A stretch of DNA of 39,566 bases from an uncultured Cellvibrio sp. (lineage in GTDB: Bacteria; Pseudomonadota; Gammaproteobacteria; Pseudomonadales; Cellvibrionaceae): the NCBI GenBank assembly GCA_937958105.1, contig CALFXJ010000008.1, positions 1 through 39,566 of the forward strand, written 5' to 3'. How positions within the stretch are numbered: the first letter of the stretch is position 1; every line of letters starts with the position of its first letter. The notes beneath the pieces are model-generated. The model saw only the letters and a program-made list of their open reading frames with translations. It was not told where the DNA came from and searched no databases. This document shows, in pieces, positions 25,679-34,577 of this stretch. The position numbers were made by a program, and so were the translations under genes.

Positions 25679-25707
25679 GCAGCTGCCTCGGGTACCGGGG
25701 CAGCTGC
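25679..25707 (+). promoter_or_regulatory. Strong GC-rich hairpin after ugd
   Basis: GCAGCTGCC (25679-25687) pairs perfectly with GGCAGCTGC (25699-25707), and the stem continues through a T-G pair and three more pairs to a GTA loop, giving 13 bp in all. It lies 11 bases after the ugd stop. There is no T-tract, so it is not a classical intrinsic terminator; it may protect the 3' end of the ugd message or separate it from the genes downstream. Confidence 0.6.
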
Positions 25708-25907
25708 CAAGGCCGGCTTCTGGTACTACCTGTCTTATCTGCCAAATGCTTTATCTGTTTGACATCCTTTAAGCTCATCTGAAACGACCCCCAATCTTCG
25801 GAAATTTGCTCGAACCCTCTCGCATCAAAACTCCCTTAATTGTCGGAAAAAATAATTGAAACGACTTTTACAAAGGAATACCATACGCGTTCATTGTGTG
25901 AACACAT

Positions 25908-26258
25908 ATGGCAGCCATGCTTACTGACGAATACCGGTACAAAATCCTCAAACTTCTCTCCAACAATCCGCACATCAGCCAGCGGGAGCTATCCCGTGAA
26001 TTGGGAATCAGTTTAGGGAAGGTTAACTACTGTATCCACGCTTTGATAGAGAAGGGCATCGTAAAAGCGAGTAACTTTAAAAACAGCCAGAACAAACACG
26101 CCTATGCTTATCTGCTGACGCCCAAAGGGATAGAAGATAAGGCCAAAGTGACTGTTCGGTTTCTTAATCGGAAGTTGGCTGAGTATGAGGCTCTTCGGAG
26201 CGAAATCGAAAGTCTGCGGCGCGATTTATCTACATCAGATGAATCAACCTTTATCTAG
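25908..26258 (+). CDS. MarR-like EPS-associated winged-helix regulator
   Basis: A 116-residue protein with an N-terminal winged helix-turn-helix (about residues 8-75; SQRELSRELGISLGKVNYCIHALIEKG) and a C-terminal coiled coil (about 83-110). It matches the family annotated as MarR-family EPS-associated regulators, which is commonly encoded inside or beside polysaccharide loci. It probably regulates the locus, but its operator is unknown. The second ATG (25917, MLTDEYRYK) fits the usual family start as well as the first; neither has a good ribosome-binding site. The 240-bp gap upstream is where a locus promoter would be expected. Confidence 0.85.
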   Translation: MAAMLTDEYRYKILKLLSNNPHISQRELSRELGISLGKVNYCIHALIEKGIVKASNFKNSQNKHAYAYLLTPKGIEDKAKVTVRFLNRKLAEYEALRSEIESLRRDLSTSDESTFI

Positions 26259-26510
26259 CTGCCAACCTAATAGCTGCTGAAGAAAATCAATTTAAAGTCG
26301 TAGGCCCCGTGCTTATTTTTTCTTGGTTAGTGCAAGTCAATGTTCTATTGCAGTGATTCATATGGCCGATGATTAAGAATATTGTTGTCTTGGTTGTAAT
26401 AGCAATCATTCAATGACTAATTCAATCGGCATCAGTTAGATCAATAGGCGCATCTTGGTGTTTTAAGTGAAGATATGGGTTATCGCCTTTATTAATGAAT
26501 AATTTGTCAA

Positions 26511-27761
26511 GTGAGTTTCGTGAAAAATATTCTAGCAAAAAAAAATATCGGAAAAGAAGAGATTGCTCTGATTGAGAACTTTATTTCTTTGTCACTTCTT
26601 AGAGGGTTGGAGATGTTGCTGCCCTTAATCACATTTCCATATTTGGTTCGAATTCTTGGGTTGGAAAAGTATGGATTGATTGCGCTAGCAAGTGCATTGG
26701 CTATGTATTTTTCTGCTGTAATCCAGTATGGTTTTAACGTAACCTCAGTGAGAGAAATAGCTAGAAATAAAGAAAGTATTGAAATAGTTTCTAAGATATT
26801 TAGTCTCTCAATCACAATTTCTGCAATATTGTTCCTGCTTTCTTTAGTAATTGTATCGATAATAGTATCTCTCTTCAATAAATTCTCTGCAGACGTTTGG
26901 CTTTATATTGTTTCATTTCTTTGGTTGTCTTGTCAGGCCTTTCTTCCTTTGTGGTTCTTCTCTGGATTTGAAAAACTAAAAATTATTGCGGTTGTGAATG
27001 TTCTAACTAAATTGGGTACAGCGGTATGTATCTTCACTTTTATTGAGAAGCCTGAAGATTACATGCTGGTGCCACTTTTTAATTTAATATTTTGTCTGGT
27101 TTCTTTGGTAGCTGCATTCTTTGTTATATCTAAAAAATTCTCCGTGATCTATACATTGCCCGGCATTAAAGAAATAAAAAATTACATGACAGATGGCTCG
27201 CATGCGTTCATATCGCAGGTGGCCCCGACCTTGTATAACAACTCTTCAGTTTTTGTCTTGGGTGTTTTTGCTTCACCTTCCGTCGTGGGCGTTTATTCGG
27301 CAGCACTTCGCCTTATTGACGTATTTGCAACATTAGGAGCCATCCTTTCATCAGTGTTTTTGCCGTATCTTGCTCGAAAGCGCGAATGCATACCTTTATT
27401 TAATAAATGGATGTTGGTTACGGGAGTGTGTCTGGCTGCATTTTGTTTTGCTGGATCTGACACTCTAGTTAACATTCTCTTTTCTCAGGGGAATATGGTG
27501 GTTGCATCCTATGTTGATTATTTGGTGATCAGTATACCTGCGCTTTTTGCAGTATATGCTTTTGGTACAAATTCATTGATGCTCGCAGGTCAAGACAAAT
27601 TGGTAAAAAGTGTGGCTTTATATACATCATTATCTTTTTTTATTGTTGGGATGTTAGTCATTCCTCTGCTAGGCATAGTGGGGAGCTGCTTAATTATCGT
27701 GGGTGCCAGACTGACAATGGCGTTGAGCTATATCTCACTCTATAAATCTCGCTTTGCTTAG
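26511..27761 (+). CDS. wzx: Wzx-type polysaccharide repeat-unit flippase
   Basis: It is predicted to flip the undecaprenyl-linked repeat unit across the inner membrane. The 416-residue protein has about twelve hydrophobic helices and the N-terminal pattern of the RfbX/MATE-like family (GLEMLLPLITFPYLVRILGL near residue 34). Start is GTG at 26511; a GTG nine bases later is equally possible and neither has a strong ribosome-binding site. The gene is much richer in A+T than ugd, and it opens the low-GC part of the locus. The 252-bp gap before it shows nothing I can name, including no RfaH ops element. Confidence 0.9.
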   Translation: MSFVKNILAKKNIGKEEIALIENFISLSLLRGLEMLLPLITFPYLVRILGLEKYGLIALASALAMYFSAVIQYGFNVTSVREIARNKESIEIVSKIFSLSITISAILFLLSLVIVSIIVSLFNKFSADVWLYIVSFLWLSCQAFLPLWFFSGFEKLKIIAVVNVLTKLGTAVCIFTFIEKPEDYMLVPLFNLIFCLVSLVAAFFVISKKFSVIYTLPGIKEIKNYMTDGSHAFISQVAPTLYNNSSVFVLGVFASPSVVGVYSAALRLIDVFATLGAILSSVFLPYLARKRECIPLFNKWMLVTGVCLAAFCFAGSDTLVNILFSQGNMVVASYVDYLVISIPALFAVYAFGTNSLMLAGQDKLVKSVALYTSLSFFIVGMLVIPLLGIVGSCLIIVGARLTMALSYISLYKSRFA

Positions 27762-27843
27762 TAATCGTAGTATGTAGAGCCTAAATATTCTGAGGCTTGA
27801 TAATTAGCTGATCTTTTTTGGTTATGAAAGTGGTGGGCATCGA

Positions 27844-28806
27844 ATGTATATGGAAGATTTAAAGAACAAAGTCCGATCTATCTGGAATTCTCCGTTGTTG
27901 TGCGCAGTGAGAATTCCGATATTTTCTATGATTGAAAAATGGTTCGGGTACCCTCTATTAAAAAGACAGTACAGGCAAAAAACTGGGCGAATATTAAGTA
28001 TTAAAAACCCCCGAAGCTTTAATGAGAAGGTTTGTTGGAAAAAGGTTCATGATAGAAATCCTTTGATGGCTAGAGCTGCGGATAAGTATGAGGTTAGAAA
28101 TCTAGTTAAGGAGCTTCTTGGTGAGGGCGAGGCAAATAACATTCTGATTCCTTTGCTTTATGTGACAAATGATCCTGAAACCATACCGTTTGAAAATTTT
28201 GATTGCGAATACATAATAAAAGCCAATCATGGCTCTGGAACAAATATTATCGTATCTGATAGAAATATAGATCGCGGTGAAATTATCAAAGAATGTAAAA
28301 AATGGTTACGTATGAAATACGGTATTTTTAAACACGAATGGGCATACGAAAATATAGATGTTCAAATAATAATAGAGAAGCTTATTCGGGATAAGGATGG
28401 AAAACTACCTGTAGATTATAAATTTCATATGTTTCATGGGCGGTGCGAAATGATACAGGTTAATCAGGGGTTGTTCTCCGATAAAGATAATCGCACGCTA
28501 AATATGCTGTCCCCAGAATGGAAAAAGCTTGATGTTTTCTGGGAATTTCCGCCAGCAGAACATATAAACAAGCCTTTTCAGCTTGACAAAATGTTGGCTT
28601 TGGCGGAGAAGCTTTCTAAACCTTTTGACTACATTCGAGTAGATTTATATTGTGTAGATGAGCATATATATTTTGGAGAGCTCACAAATTATCCGACTAG
28701 CGGTATGGCAAAAATACTTCCTGCATCATTTGATTTTGAGATGGGAGAGAAGTGGAGGATAGAAAATGAATATTGGAAGAATAATAACCCGAGCAGTAAT
28801 TTGTGA
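27844..28806 (+). CDS. TupA-like ATP-grasp protein
   Basis: The 320-residue protein resembles the TupA-like ATP-grasp family (named for the Bacillus halodurans teichuronopeptide gene): RSFNEKVCWKKVHDRNP near residue 60, DKYEVRNLV, and the ATP-grasp signature YIIKANHGSGTNII near residue 126. ATP-grasp enzymes usually ligate a carboxylate to an amine, so it may add an amino acid or peptide to a uronic acid in the repeat unit. This would fit Ugd in the same locus but is inference. Related proteins are often annotated as glycosyltransferases without proof. No signal peptide is visible. Confidence 0.82.
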   Translation: MYMEDLKNKVRSIWNSPLLCAVRIPIFSMIEKWFGYPLLKRQYRQKTGRILSIKNPRSFNEKVCWKKVHDRNPLMARAADKYEVRNLVKELLGEGEANNILIPLLYVTNDPETIPFENFDCEYIIKANHGSGTNIIVSDRNIDRGEIIKECKKWLRMKYGIFKHEWAYENIDVQIIIEKLIRDKDGKLPVDYKFHMFHGRCEMIQVNQGLFSDKDNRTLNMLSPEWKKLDVFWEFPPAEHINKPFQLDKMLALAEKLSKPFDYIRVDLYCVDEHIYFGELTNYPTSGMAKILPASFDFEMGEKWRIENEYWKNNNPSSNL

Positions 28807-28815
28807 GTCGTCATT

Positions 28816-29994
28816 ATGTATATTTCTAAATTGAATATGGCTACAAAGATCGTTGGGGTTGCTATTTTTATAGCGATTGTCTTATTGCAAATATATGTTC
28901 CAAGTATTTTCATTTTTTGTCTTCTTGTTTTCTCGGCTTCCCTTTTTCTATTTTATCAGTTGGCTCGACCGCAGTTGATTCATTGGTTGTTTTTTTTCGT
29001 TTTTTTTTCGCTGATGAGCCTACTCTGGGCAGAAAATTACGATTCGGCCTATGGAAACTCGTTAACCTTATTGAGTAATTTTCTAATAGCAGTCTGCATA
29101 TCAGGTCTTTGCAAGAATGAAAGCGAATTCAGGTTATTGGGCTCATACATTTTTCTTTCGATTTTCGCGCTCCAGGTGGCGATGTTTTATGAGGTTGGTA
29201 CTCTGTTTCCGTCAGAGGGAAGATATGCTCCGCTTCTTTTAAATGAAAATATGTATGCTTTTTTCCTTATATTAGGTTTGATTTTCTTGGGCTTTATTTC
29301 GTTGGATAGAAAATTACCGATTGAAAAAAGAATCTTTGTTTTTTTGCTATATCTTTTCTTGGTGTATCAAGTTGCGTTTGTGTCTGGCTCTCGAAAAGGC
29401 TTGGTAATCGTAACGCTAATTTCTGTTCTTCTTTGCATGTTCCATGTCAAGAGTTCCAGAGGAGAGAAGAAACTGCTTCTATTTGTTTTGGGAGCTGTGA
29501 TTCTTTTTACTGTTTTAATAATGATCTCAAAATCAGAGCACTTTCAGCGGTTGGTTGAAGCATTGCAATTTGCCAAAGGTGATTCTGTAGAGGAAAAAAG
29601 TGTTATTCAGCGTTCATCTATGATTGAGGTGGGTATCCAACTTTTTCTCGAGAAACCTATTTGGGGATGGGGTTTATATCAGTACCGATACGTGTCGGGT
29701 TTAGAAGCGTATTCTCATTCTAATATAATAGAGGTTTTAGCTAATCATGGTTTAATTGGCTGGTTTTCATACTGCTCATACTATTTAATTGTAATCATGG
29801 CTTACCTAACGCGGAGGCGACAGATTTCTTATCCCTTACGTTATTTGTTTTGGAGTGCTTTTATCTCTGCATTATCCTGGGAGATCGCTGCTGTTACTTA
29901 TGTTGACAATCCTATGCATTGGCTCTTGTTGGGGGTTCTGTCTGGTGTTGCCTCAAAAAAAAATTTACAAAAGAAAGTCTGCCAGTTTGGTTGA
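28816..29994 (+). CDS. wzy: O-antigen polymerase/ligase family protein (probable Wzy)
   Basis: A 392-residue integral membrane protein with about ten to twelve helices and the Wzy_C/O-antigen ligase family region around residues 180-310: SGSRKGLV, then a periplasmic loop and the motif PIWGWGLYQY...HSNIIEVLANHGLIGWF. In a locus with wzx and no other polymerase it is most likely Wzy, the repeat-unit polymerase; a WaaL-type ligase cannot be excluded by sequence alone. It starts 9 bp after the ATP-grasp gene. Confidence 0.82.
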   Translation: MYISKLNMATKIVGVAIFIAIVLLQIYVPSIFIFCLLVFSASLFLFYQLARPQLIHWLFFFVFFSLMSLLWAENYDSAYGNSLTLLSNFLIAVCISGLCKNESEFRLLGSYIFLSIFALQVAMFYEVGTLFPSEGRYAPLLLNENMYAFFLILGLIFLGFISLDRKLPIEKRIFVFLLYLFLVYQVAFVSGSRKGLVIVTLISVLLCMFHVKSSRGEKKLLLFVLGAVILFTVLIMISKSEHFQRLVEALQFAKGDSVEEKSVIQRSSMIEVGIQLFLEKPIWGWGLYQYRYVSGLEAYSHSNIIEVLANHGLIGWFSYCSYYLIVIMAYLTRRRQISYPLRYLFWSAFISALSWEIAAVTYVDNPMHWLLLGVLSGVASKKNLQKKVCQFG

Positions 29995-30087
29995 AAGTGC
30001 TGATTTTATATTCTCTTAAAAAATTAAAATGATGTATAGACTAGCAACTATAAATATTAAATTAGGAAAGCTTTAAGATTCTGGTGG

Positions 30088-31188
30088 ATGAAAATGAGAG
30101 AGAGAAAAAAAATACTTCTAGTACTCCCTTCCTTAAGTGGCGGCGGTGCGGAGCGAGTGATGTTAACGTTGTCAAAATTTCTTAATAGAGAGGTGTTTGA
30201 GGTTTATCTAGTGGTGATTATAAAGAAAGGAGCATACATTGATATCATTCCGGATAACGTTAATATTATTTATTTTAACTCATCTAGAGTTAGGTATTCG
30301 TTCATTAAAATGATTAGGTTGATACTGGATATTAAGCCGAAATTTGTTTTCTCTACTTTGGGTCAATTTAATCTCATGATGGCTTTTATAAGATTATTTA
30401 TTTCAAGAGAGATTAAATTTATTGGTAGAGAATCTAACACTGTTAGTGTACGAAACAAGGATATGAGATTTCCTAAAATCTATAACAAGTTGTATAAATT
30501 GTTGTATCCCAATCTAGACCTTGTTATATGCCAAAGTGAATATATGAGGAAAGACTTAATTTATAATTATGGATTTCCTGAATCAAAAGCAGTTGTAATA
30601 AATAATCCAGTAGATACTGAAGAAATAGAAAAAAAAATGGATATTGACGTTGGATTTCCATTGCAGAGGAACAAAATTAATTTGTTGGCAGTTGGTAGGC
30701 TGGTTAACCAAAAAGGTTTTGATCTTTTGTTGGCTTCGTTTTCACTACTGGATACACGTTATGTCTTAACAATTCTGGGTGAGGGCCCTTTGGAAGTACA
30801 TTTAAAGAAAATGGCTATAGACTTGAATATTTCCGAAAGGGTTAACTTTGAGGGCTTTGTTAATAACCCATATGCGTACATGAAAGGTGCTGATATTTTT
30901 GTTTTATCATCTAGATACGAGGGTTTTCCAAATGTAGTTTTGGAGGCAAATGCTTGTGGCTTGCCTGTTATAGCTTTTGATTCACCTGGTGGGGTGAGGG
31001 AAATTCTAGGGGCTGGTGTGGGTGGTGAGCTGGTTCCTAATGGAGATGTGCGTGAGCTAGCTCAGAGAATTCTTAACTTTGATTTTTCTAAGTTTAGTCC
31101 TGCGGAGACAAAGGCTGTCATTAAGACTAATTATTGTAAGGCTAGAATAATAAAGATGTATGAAGATGCACTTCTTGGCATGTTGTAG
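30088..31188 (+). CDS. Glycosyltransferase family 4
   Basis: A 366-residue GT-B fold enzyme: N-terminal acceptor half starting LLVLPSLSGGGAERVMLTL, and C-terminal donor half with GRLVNQKGFDLLL and the E-x7-E motif in RYEGFPNVVLEANACGLP. It probably adds one sugar to the lipid-linked repeat unit on the cytoplasmic face. The substrate cannot be read from sequence. GGTGG precedes the ATG at 30088. Very low GC, like its neighbours. Confidence 0.9.
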   Translation: MKMRERKKILLVLPSLSGGGAERVMLTLSKFLNREVFEVYLVVIIKKGAYIDIIPDNVNIIYFNSSRVRYSFIKMIRLILDIKPKFVFSTLGQFNLMMAFIRLFISREIKFIGRESNTVSVRNKDMRFPKIYNKLYKLLYPNLDLVICQSEYMRKDLIYNYGFPESKAVVINNPVDTEEIEKKMDIDVGFPLQRNKINLLAVGRLVNQKGFDLLLASFSLLDTRYVLTILGEGPLEVHLKKMAIDLNISERVNFEGFVNNPYAYMKGADIFVLSSRYEGFPNVVLEANACGLPVIAFDSPGGVREILGAGVGGELVPNGDVRELAQRILNFDFSKFSPAETKAVIKTNYCKARIIKMYEDALLGML

Positions 31189-31221
31189 ATATTATTGGTT
31201 AAAACGATTTCTGGAAATTTT

Positions 31222-32484
31222 ATGCATATTTTATTTGCTGTTCATGGATACAAACCGGCATACAAAATTGGAGGTCCAATTGAGTCAGTTTCTGCGATTG
31301 CAGAACGGCTTGTTGAAAGAGGGCATTCAGTTAGTGTATTTACTACCAACAGTAACTTAACTGAGGATCTAGATGTTCCCTTGGATGAGCCCATAAGCGT
31401 TGATGGCGTCAACGTGTGGTATTTTAAGAGAAATGATTTTCTTAAAAGGATACTGTTCTTTGCTCCATATTTTTCTCGGTCCATCGGGTACCTATATGCT
31501 CCAAGGATGAGGAAAGCGTTAGATGCATTGGTTCCAGAGGTTGATATTATTCACACTCATCTCCCTTTCGTTTATCCGACTCATGCTGCAGGCCGTGCTG
31601 CTATTAGACATAATAAACCGTTGTTCTATCATCAGAGAGGGGTGTTTGATCCTGAACGATTGAAATTTAGGTCTTGGAAGAAGAAGCTTTTTATAAGGCT
31701 TTTTGAATTGCCTCTTCTTAAAAAAGCAAGATGTTTGATTGCTCTTACTGAGGCAGAGAGAGAGAGTTACAGATCGTTGGGTGTGAATACGAACTGTACG
31801 GTAATTCCGAATGGTATTGATGTGGAGAAATATTGGCAAAATCTCCCACCTAAGTGGGAAGAGAAATTAACTTTTGCGGCGAACGCACAAGTAATATTAT
31901 TTATGGGACGACTTCATCCCGTAAAAGGTGCTGATCGATTAATAGAGGCGTTCCTGGCCATCAAGGATAGATTCCCAAGGGCCGTATTGGTGTGTGCCGG
32001 CCCCGATGAGTTTAAAATAGAGGATAGATTAAAAAAACACTCATTTGATGACTTATCTGGAAGAGTTTTTTTTCCAGGCATGGTTACGGGTGATTATAAA
32101 AAAGCTCTTTTGGCTAGAGCCAATATATTCAGTCTTCCGTCGGATGCAGAGGGGTTTTCTATGGCGGTGCTTGAAGCTATGGCTAGTAAAACAGCAGTGA
32201 TTCTATCGCCCGGATGTCATTTTAATGAAGTAGAGAGTTACGGTGCGGGGAAAGTGGTATCGAAAGACGTTGCATCAATCGCGGCCGCCATGTCAGAGCT
32301 TCTTGCTGATGAATCATTGATCAATAAAATGTCTGAACGTGCATATGAATTAGTAAAGAGCCGTTTTTCATGGGATTCAATCGTGGAGGAGTTAATTCAG
32401 GTATATCAACAAGGGGCTATTGATGTTGGAGGAGTATTTAATGGGAGCACTTCTGATAAGGGGAGCTTTCTATGTCAAAAATAA
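31222..32484 (+). CDS. Glycosyltransferase family 4 (second)
   Basis: A 420-residue GT-B enzyme. The N-terminus MHILFAVHGYKPAYKIGGP is typical, and the donor half has ILFMGRLHPVKGADRLIEAF and the E-x7-E motif in AEGFSMAVLEAMASK. The ATG at 31222 is preferred to an in-frame TTG at 31195 because it gives the usual start of the fold. It probably adds a second sugar to the repeat unit. Its 3' end overlaps the next gene by 13 bp. Confidence 0.9.
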   Translation: MHILFAVHGYKPAYKIGGPIESVSAIAERLVERGHSVSVFTTNSNLTEDLDVPLDEPISVDGVNVWYFKRNDFLKRILFFAPYFSRSIGYLYAPRMRKALDALVPEVDIIHTHLPFVYPTHAAGRAAIRHNKPLFYHQRGVFDPERLKFRSWKKKLFIRLFELPLLKKARCLIALTEAERESYRSLGVNTNCTVIPNGIDVEKYWQNLPPKWEEKLTFAANAQVILFMGRLHPVKGADRLIEAFLAIKDRFPRAVLVCAGPDEFKIEDRLKKHSFDDLSGRVFFPGMVTGDYKKALLARANIFSLPSDAEGFSMAVLEAMASKTAVILSPGCHFNEVESYGAGKVVSKDVASIAAAMSELLADESLINKMSERAYELVKSRFSWDSIVEELIQVYQQGAIDVGGVFNGSTSDKGSFLCQK

Positions 32485-33425
32485 TAGTAACTGGGGGGTC
32501 AGGATTTATCGGGCATAACTTAACCCAAGTTCTTTGTGAAAAACATGAAGTGATAAACATAGATGTCAACAAACCTTTAATTCATATTGAAGGGGCAAGT
32601 TGGGTTTGTTGCGATATTAGAGACACAAAAGCTCTTAGAAAAATTTTCGAGAGAAGTACGCCTGATTACGTTGTGCATTTGGCTGCGAGAACCGACTTGC
32701 TAGGACATTCGCTTGATGATTACGATGTTAATACAACTGGAACTCAGTCAGTAATAGATGCAATTCGGTCCAGTTCATCTATTAAAAAAGCTGTTTTCGC
32801 CTCATCAATGTTGGTATGCAAGGTCGGCTATATACCCAGTAGCTATCAAGATTATTGTCCATCAACCGTCTATGGTGAAAGCAAAGTTATGATGGAAGGA
32901 ATCGTCCGCTCATCATCTTTGTCTACTCATTGGACACTATTTAGGCCAACGTCCATATGGGGGCCGTGGTTTAATGCCCCATATAGAGATTTTTTTGATA
33001 TGGTGAGAAGGGGGAAGTTTGTAGGCGTTAGTGGATGCGCAACTAAAACTTACGGATATGTTGGCAATACAGTCTATCAAATTGCAAAACTGCTGTTTGA
33101 CGCTTCAGCAAACTCCCATCAGAAGACCTTTTATATTGGTGACAATCCACCTATAAATATAAATTCTTGGGCGTCAGAGATATCAGGGAAACTGGGTAAA
33201 AAGGATCCATTCGTTTTACCTAAATTCGTTATTTTGTTGGCGGGTAAGTTTGGGGATTTATTGGGATGTTTGGGAATTAAATTTCCATTGAATTCCTTTC
33301 GTTACAAGAATCTGACAACAGATAACATCATTCCATTGGATGATTTATATAGTGTGGTTGGGCCACCACCTTTTACGCGTTCGGAAGGTATCGATAGAAC
33401 TTTAGACTGGATGTCTAACCATTAA
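32472..33425 (+). CDS. NAD-dependent epimerase/dehydratase (extended SDR)
   Basis: A 317-residue extended short-chain dehydrogenase with the Rossmann motif TGGSGFIG (residues 8-15), Ser at ASSMLV and the catalytic YxxxK in TVYGESK. It probably epimerises, dehydrates or reduces a nucleotide sugar for this polysaccharide. The substrate is not clear, and it is not a plain GalE match. Overlap with the upstream GT4 implies co-translation. Confidence 0.85.
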   Translation: MSKIIVTGGSGFIGHNLTQVLCEKHEVINIDVNKPLIHIEGASWVCCDIRDTKALRKIFERSTPDYVVHLAARTDLLGHSLDDYDVNTTGTQSVIDAIRSSSSIKKAVFASSMLVCKVGYIPSSYQDYCPSTVYGESKVMMEGIVRSSSLSTHWTLFRPTSIWGPWFNAPYRDFFDMVRRGKFVGVSGCATKTYGYVGNTVYQIAKLLFDASANSHQKTFYIGDNPPININSWASEISGKLGKKDPFVLPKFVILLAGKFGDLLGCLGIKFPLNSFRYKNLTTDNIIPLDDLYSVVGPPPFTRSEGIDRTLDWMSNH

Positions 33426-33446
33426 TTAAAACGGAGCACTCTCTAA

Positions 33447-34577
33447 ATGTTAAAAAAAGTGGCTTTAATAACTGGCATTACAGGCCAGGATGGTTCATAT
33501 CTTGCTGAGTTTTTGTTAGAGAAAGGCTACCAAGTTCATGGCATAAAGCGTCGAGCATCACTCTTCAATACGCAGCGAGTTGATCACATCTATGAAGATC
33601 CGCATATAGAGAATCAAAACTTTATACTTCACTATGGGGATTTGACAGACTCGTCTAATCTCACCCGAATTATTCAGCAAGTTAAGCCTGATGAAATTTA
33701 CAACCTAGGTGCGCAATCACACGTAGCTGTGAGTTTTGAATCTCCAGAATACACGGCAGACGTAGATGCTATGGGTACGCTGAGAATTTTGGAATCTATA
33801 CGTTTACTGGGATTAGAGAAAAAAACACGGTTCTATCAAGCTTCTACCTCTGAGCTATATGGCTTAGTGCAGGAGGTTCCACAAAAGGAAACAACTCCCT
33901 TTTACCCAAGATCACCATACGCAGTGGCTAAACTATATTCCTACTGGATAACCGTTAATTATCGTGAATCATATGGAATGTATGCCTGTAACGGAATTTT
34001 GTTTAATCACGAATCTCCTCGTCGTGGTGAGACTTTCGTAACACGTAAAATTACTCGAGGTTTGGCAAACATTGCTCAAGGTCTGGAGAGTTGTCTTTAC
34101 ATGGGAAATATAGATGCGCTTCGTGACTGGGGGCACGCTAAAGATTATGTACGAATGCAATGGATGATGTTACAGCAAGATGAAGCAGAAGATTTTGTAA
34201 TTGCGACAGGTGTGCAACATTCCGTTCGTCAGTTCATTGAGTGGTCAGCGGCTGAACTTGGTATAACTCTGCGTTTTGAAGGGAGGGGGGTTGATGAGAT
34301 AGCGATTGTTGCTGCAATATCTGGTGAAGATGCTCCGGCCGTACAAGTAGGCGATGTTATTGTGAGGATTGATCCGCGTTATTTTCGCCCTGCGGAGGTA
34401 GAGACTCTTTTGGGAGATCCTTCTAAAGCTAAGCAAGTACTTGGCTGGGAACCCAAAATTACCGCGCAGGAAATGTGTGCAGAAATGGTGTCAGAAGACC
34501 TTAAGACGGCCAAACGACATGCTTTGCTTAAAATGCACGGCTATGACTTACCGATGTCGGTGGAGAGTCGAGCATGA
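33447..34577 (+). CDS. gmd: GDP-mannose 4,6-dehydratase
   Basis: Converts GDP-D-mannose to GDP-4-keto-6-deoxy-D-mannose. The 376-residue protein has TGITGQDGSYL (residues 9-19), the catalytic STSELYG segment, YxxxK in SPYAVAKLY, and the C-terminal segment DPRYFRPAEVETLLGD characteristic of Gmd. Length matches the family. It overlaps fcl by 4 bp (ATGA), so the two pathway steps are coupled. No manA, manB or manC is in the window to supply GDP-mannose. Confidence 0.97.
   Translation: MLKKVALITGITGQDGSYLAEFLLEKGYQVHGIKRRASLFNTQRVDHIYEDPHIENQNFILHYGDLTDSSNLTRIIQQVKPDEIYNLGAQSHVAVSFESPEYTADVDAMGTLRILESIRLLGLEKKTRFYQASTSELYGLVQEVPQKETTPFYPRSPYAVAKLYSYWITVNYRESYGMYACNGILFNHESPRRGETFVTRKITRGLANIAQGLESCLYMGNIDALRDWGHAKDYVRMQWMMLQQDEAEDFVIATGVQHSVRQFIEWSAAELGITLRFEGRGVDEIAIVAAISGEDAPAVQVGDVIVRIDPRYFRPAEVETLLGDPSKAKQVLGWEPKITAQEMCAEMVSEDLKTAKRHALLKMHGYDLPMSVESRA

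Noticed and set aside
25668..26510. RfaH ops / JUMPstart element upstream of the polysaccharide genes
   Set aside because: No GGCGGTAGC-type sequence found on the plus strand in either gap.
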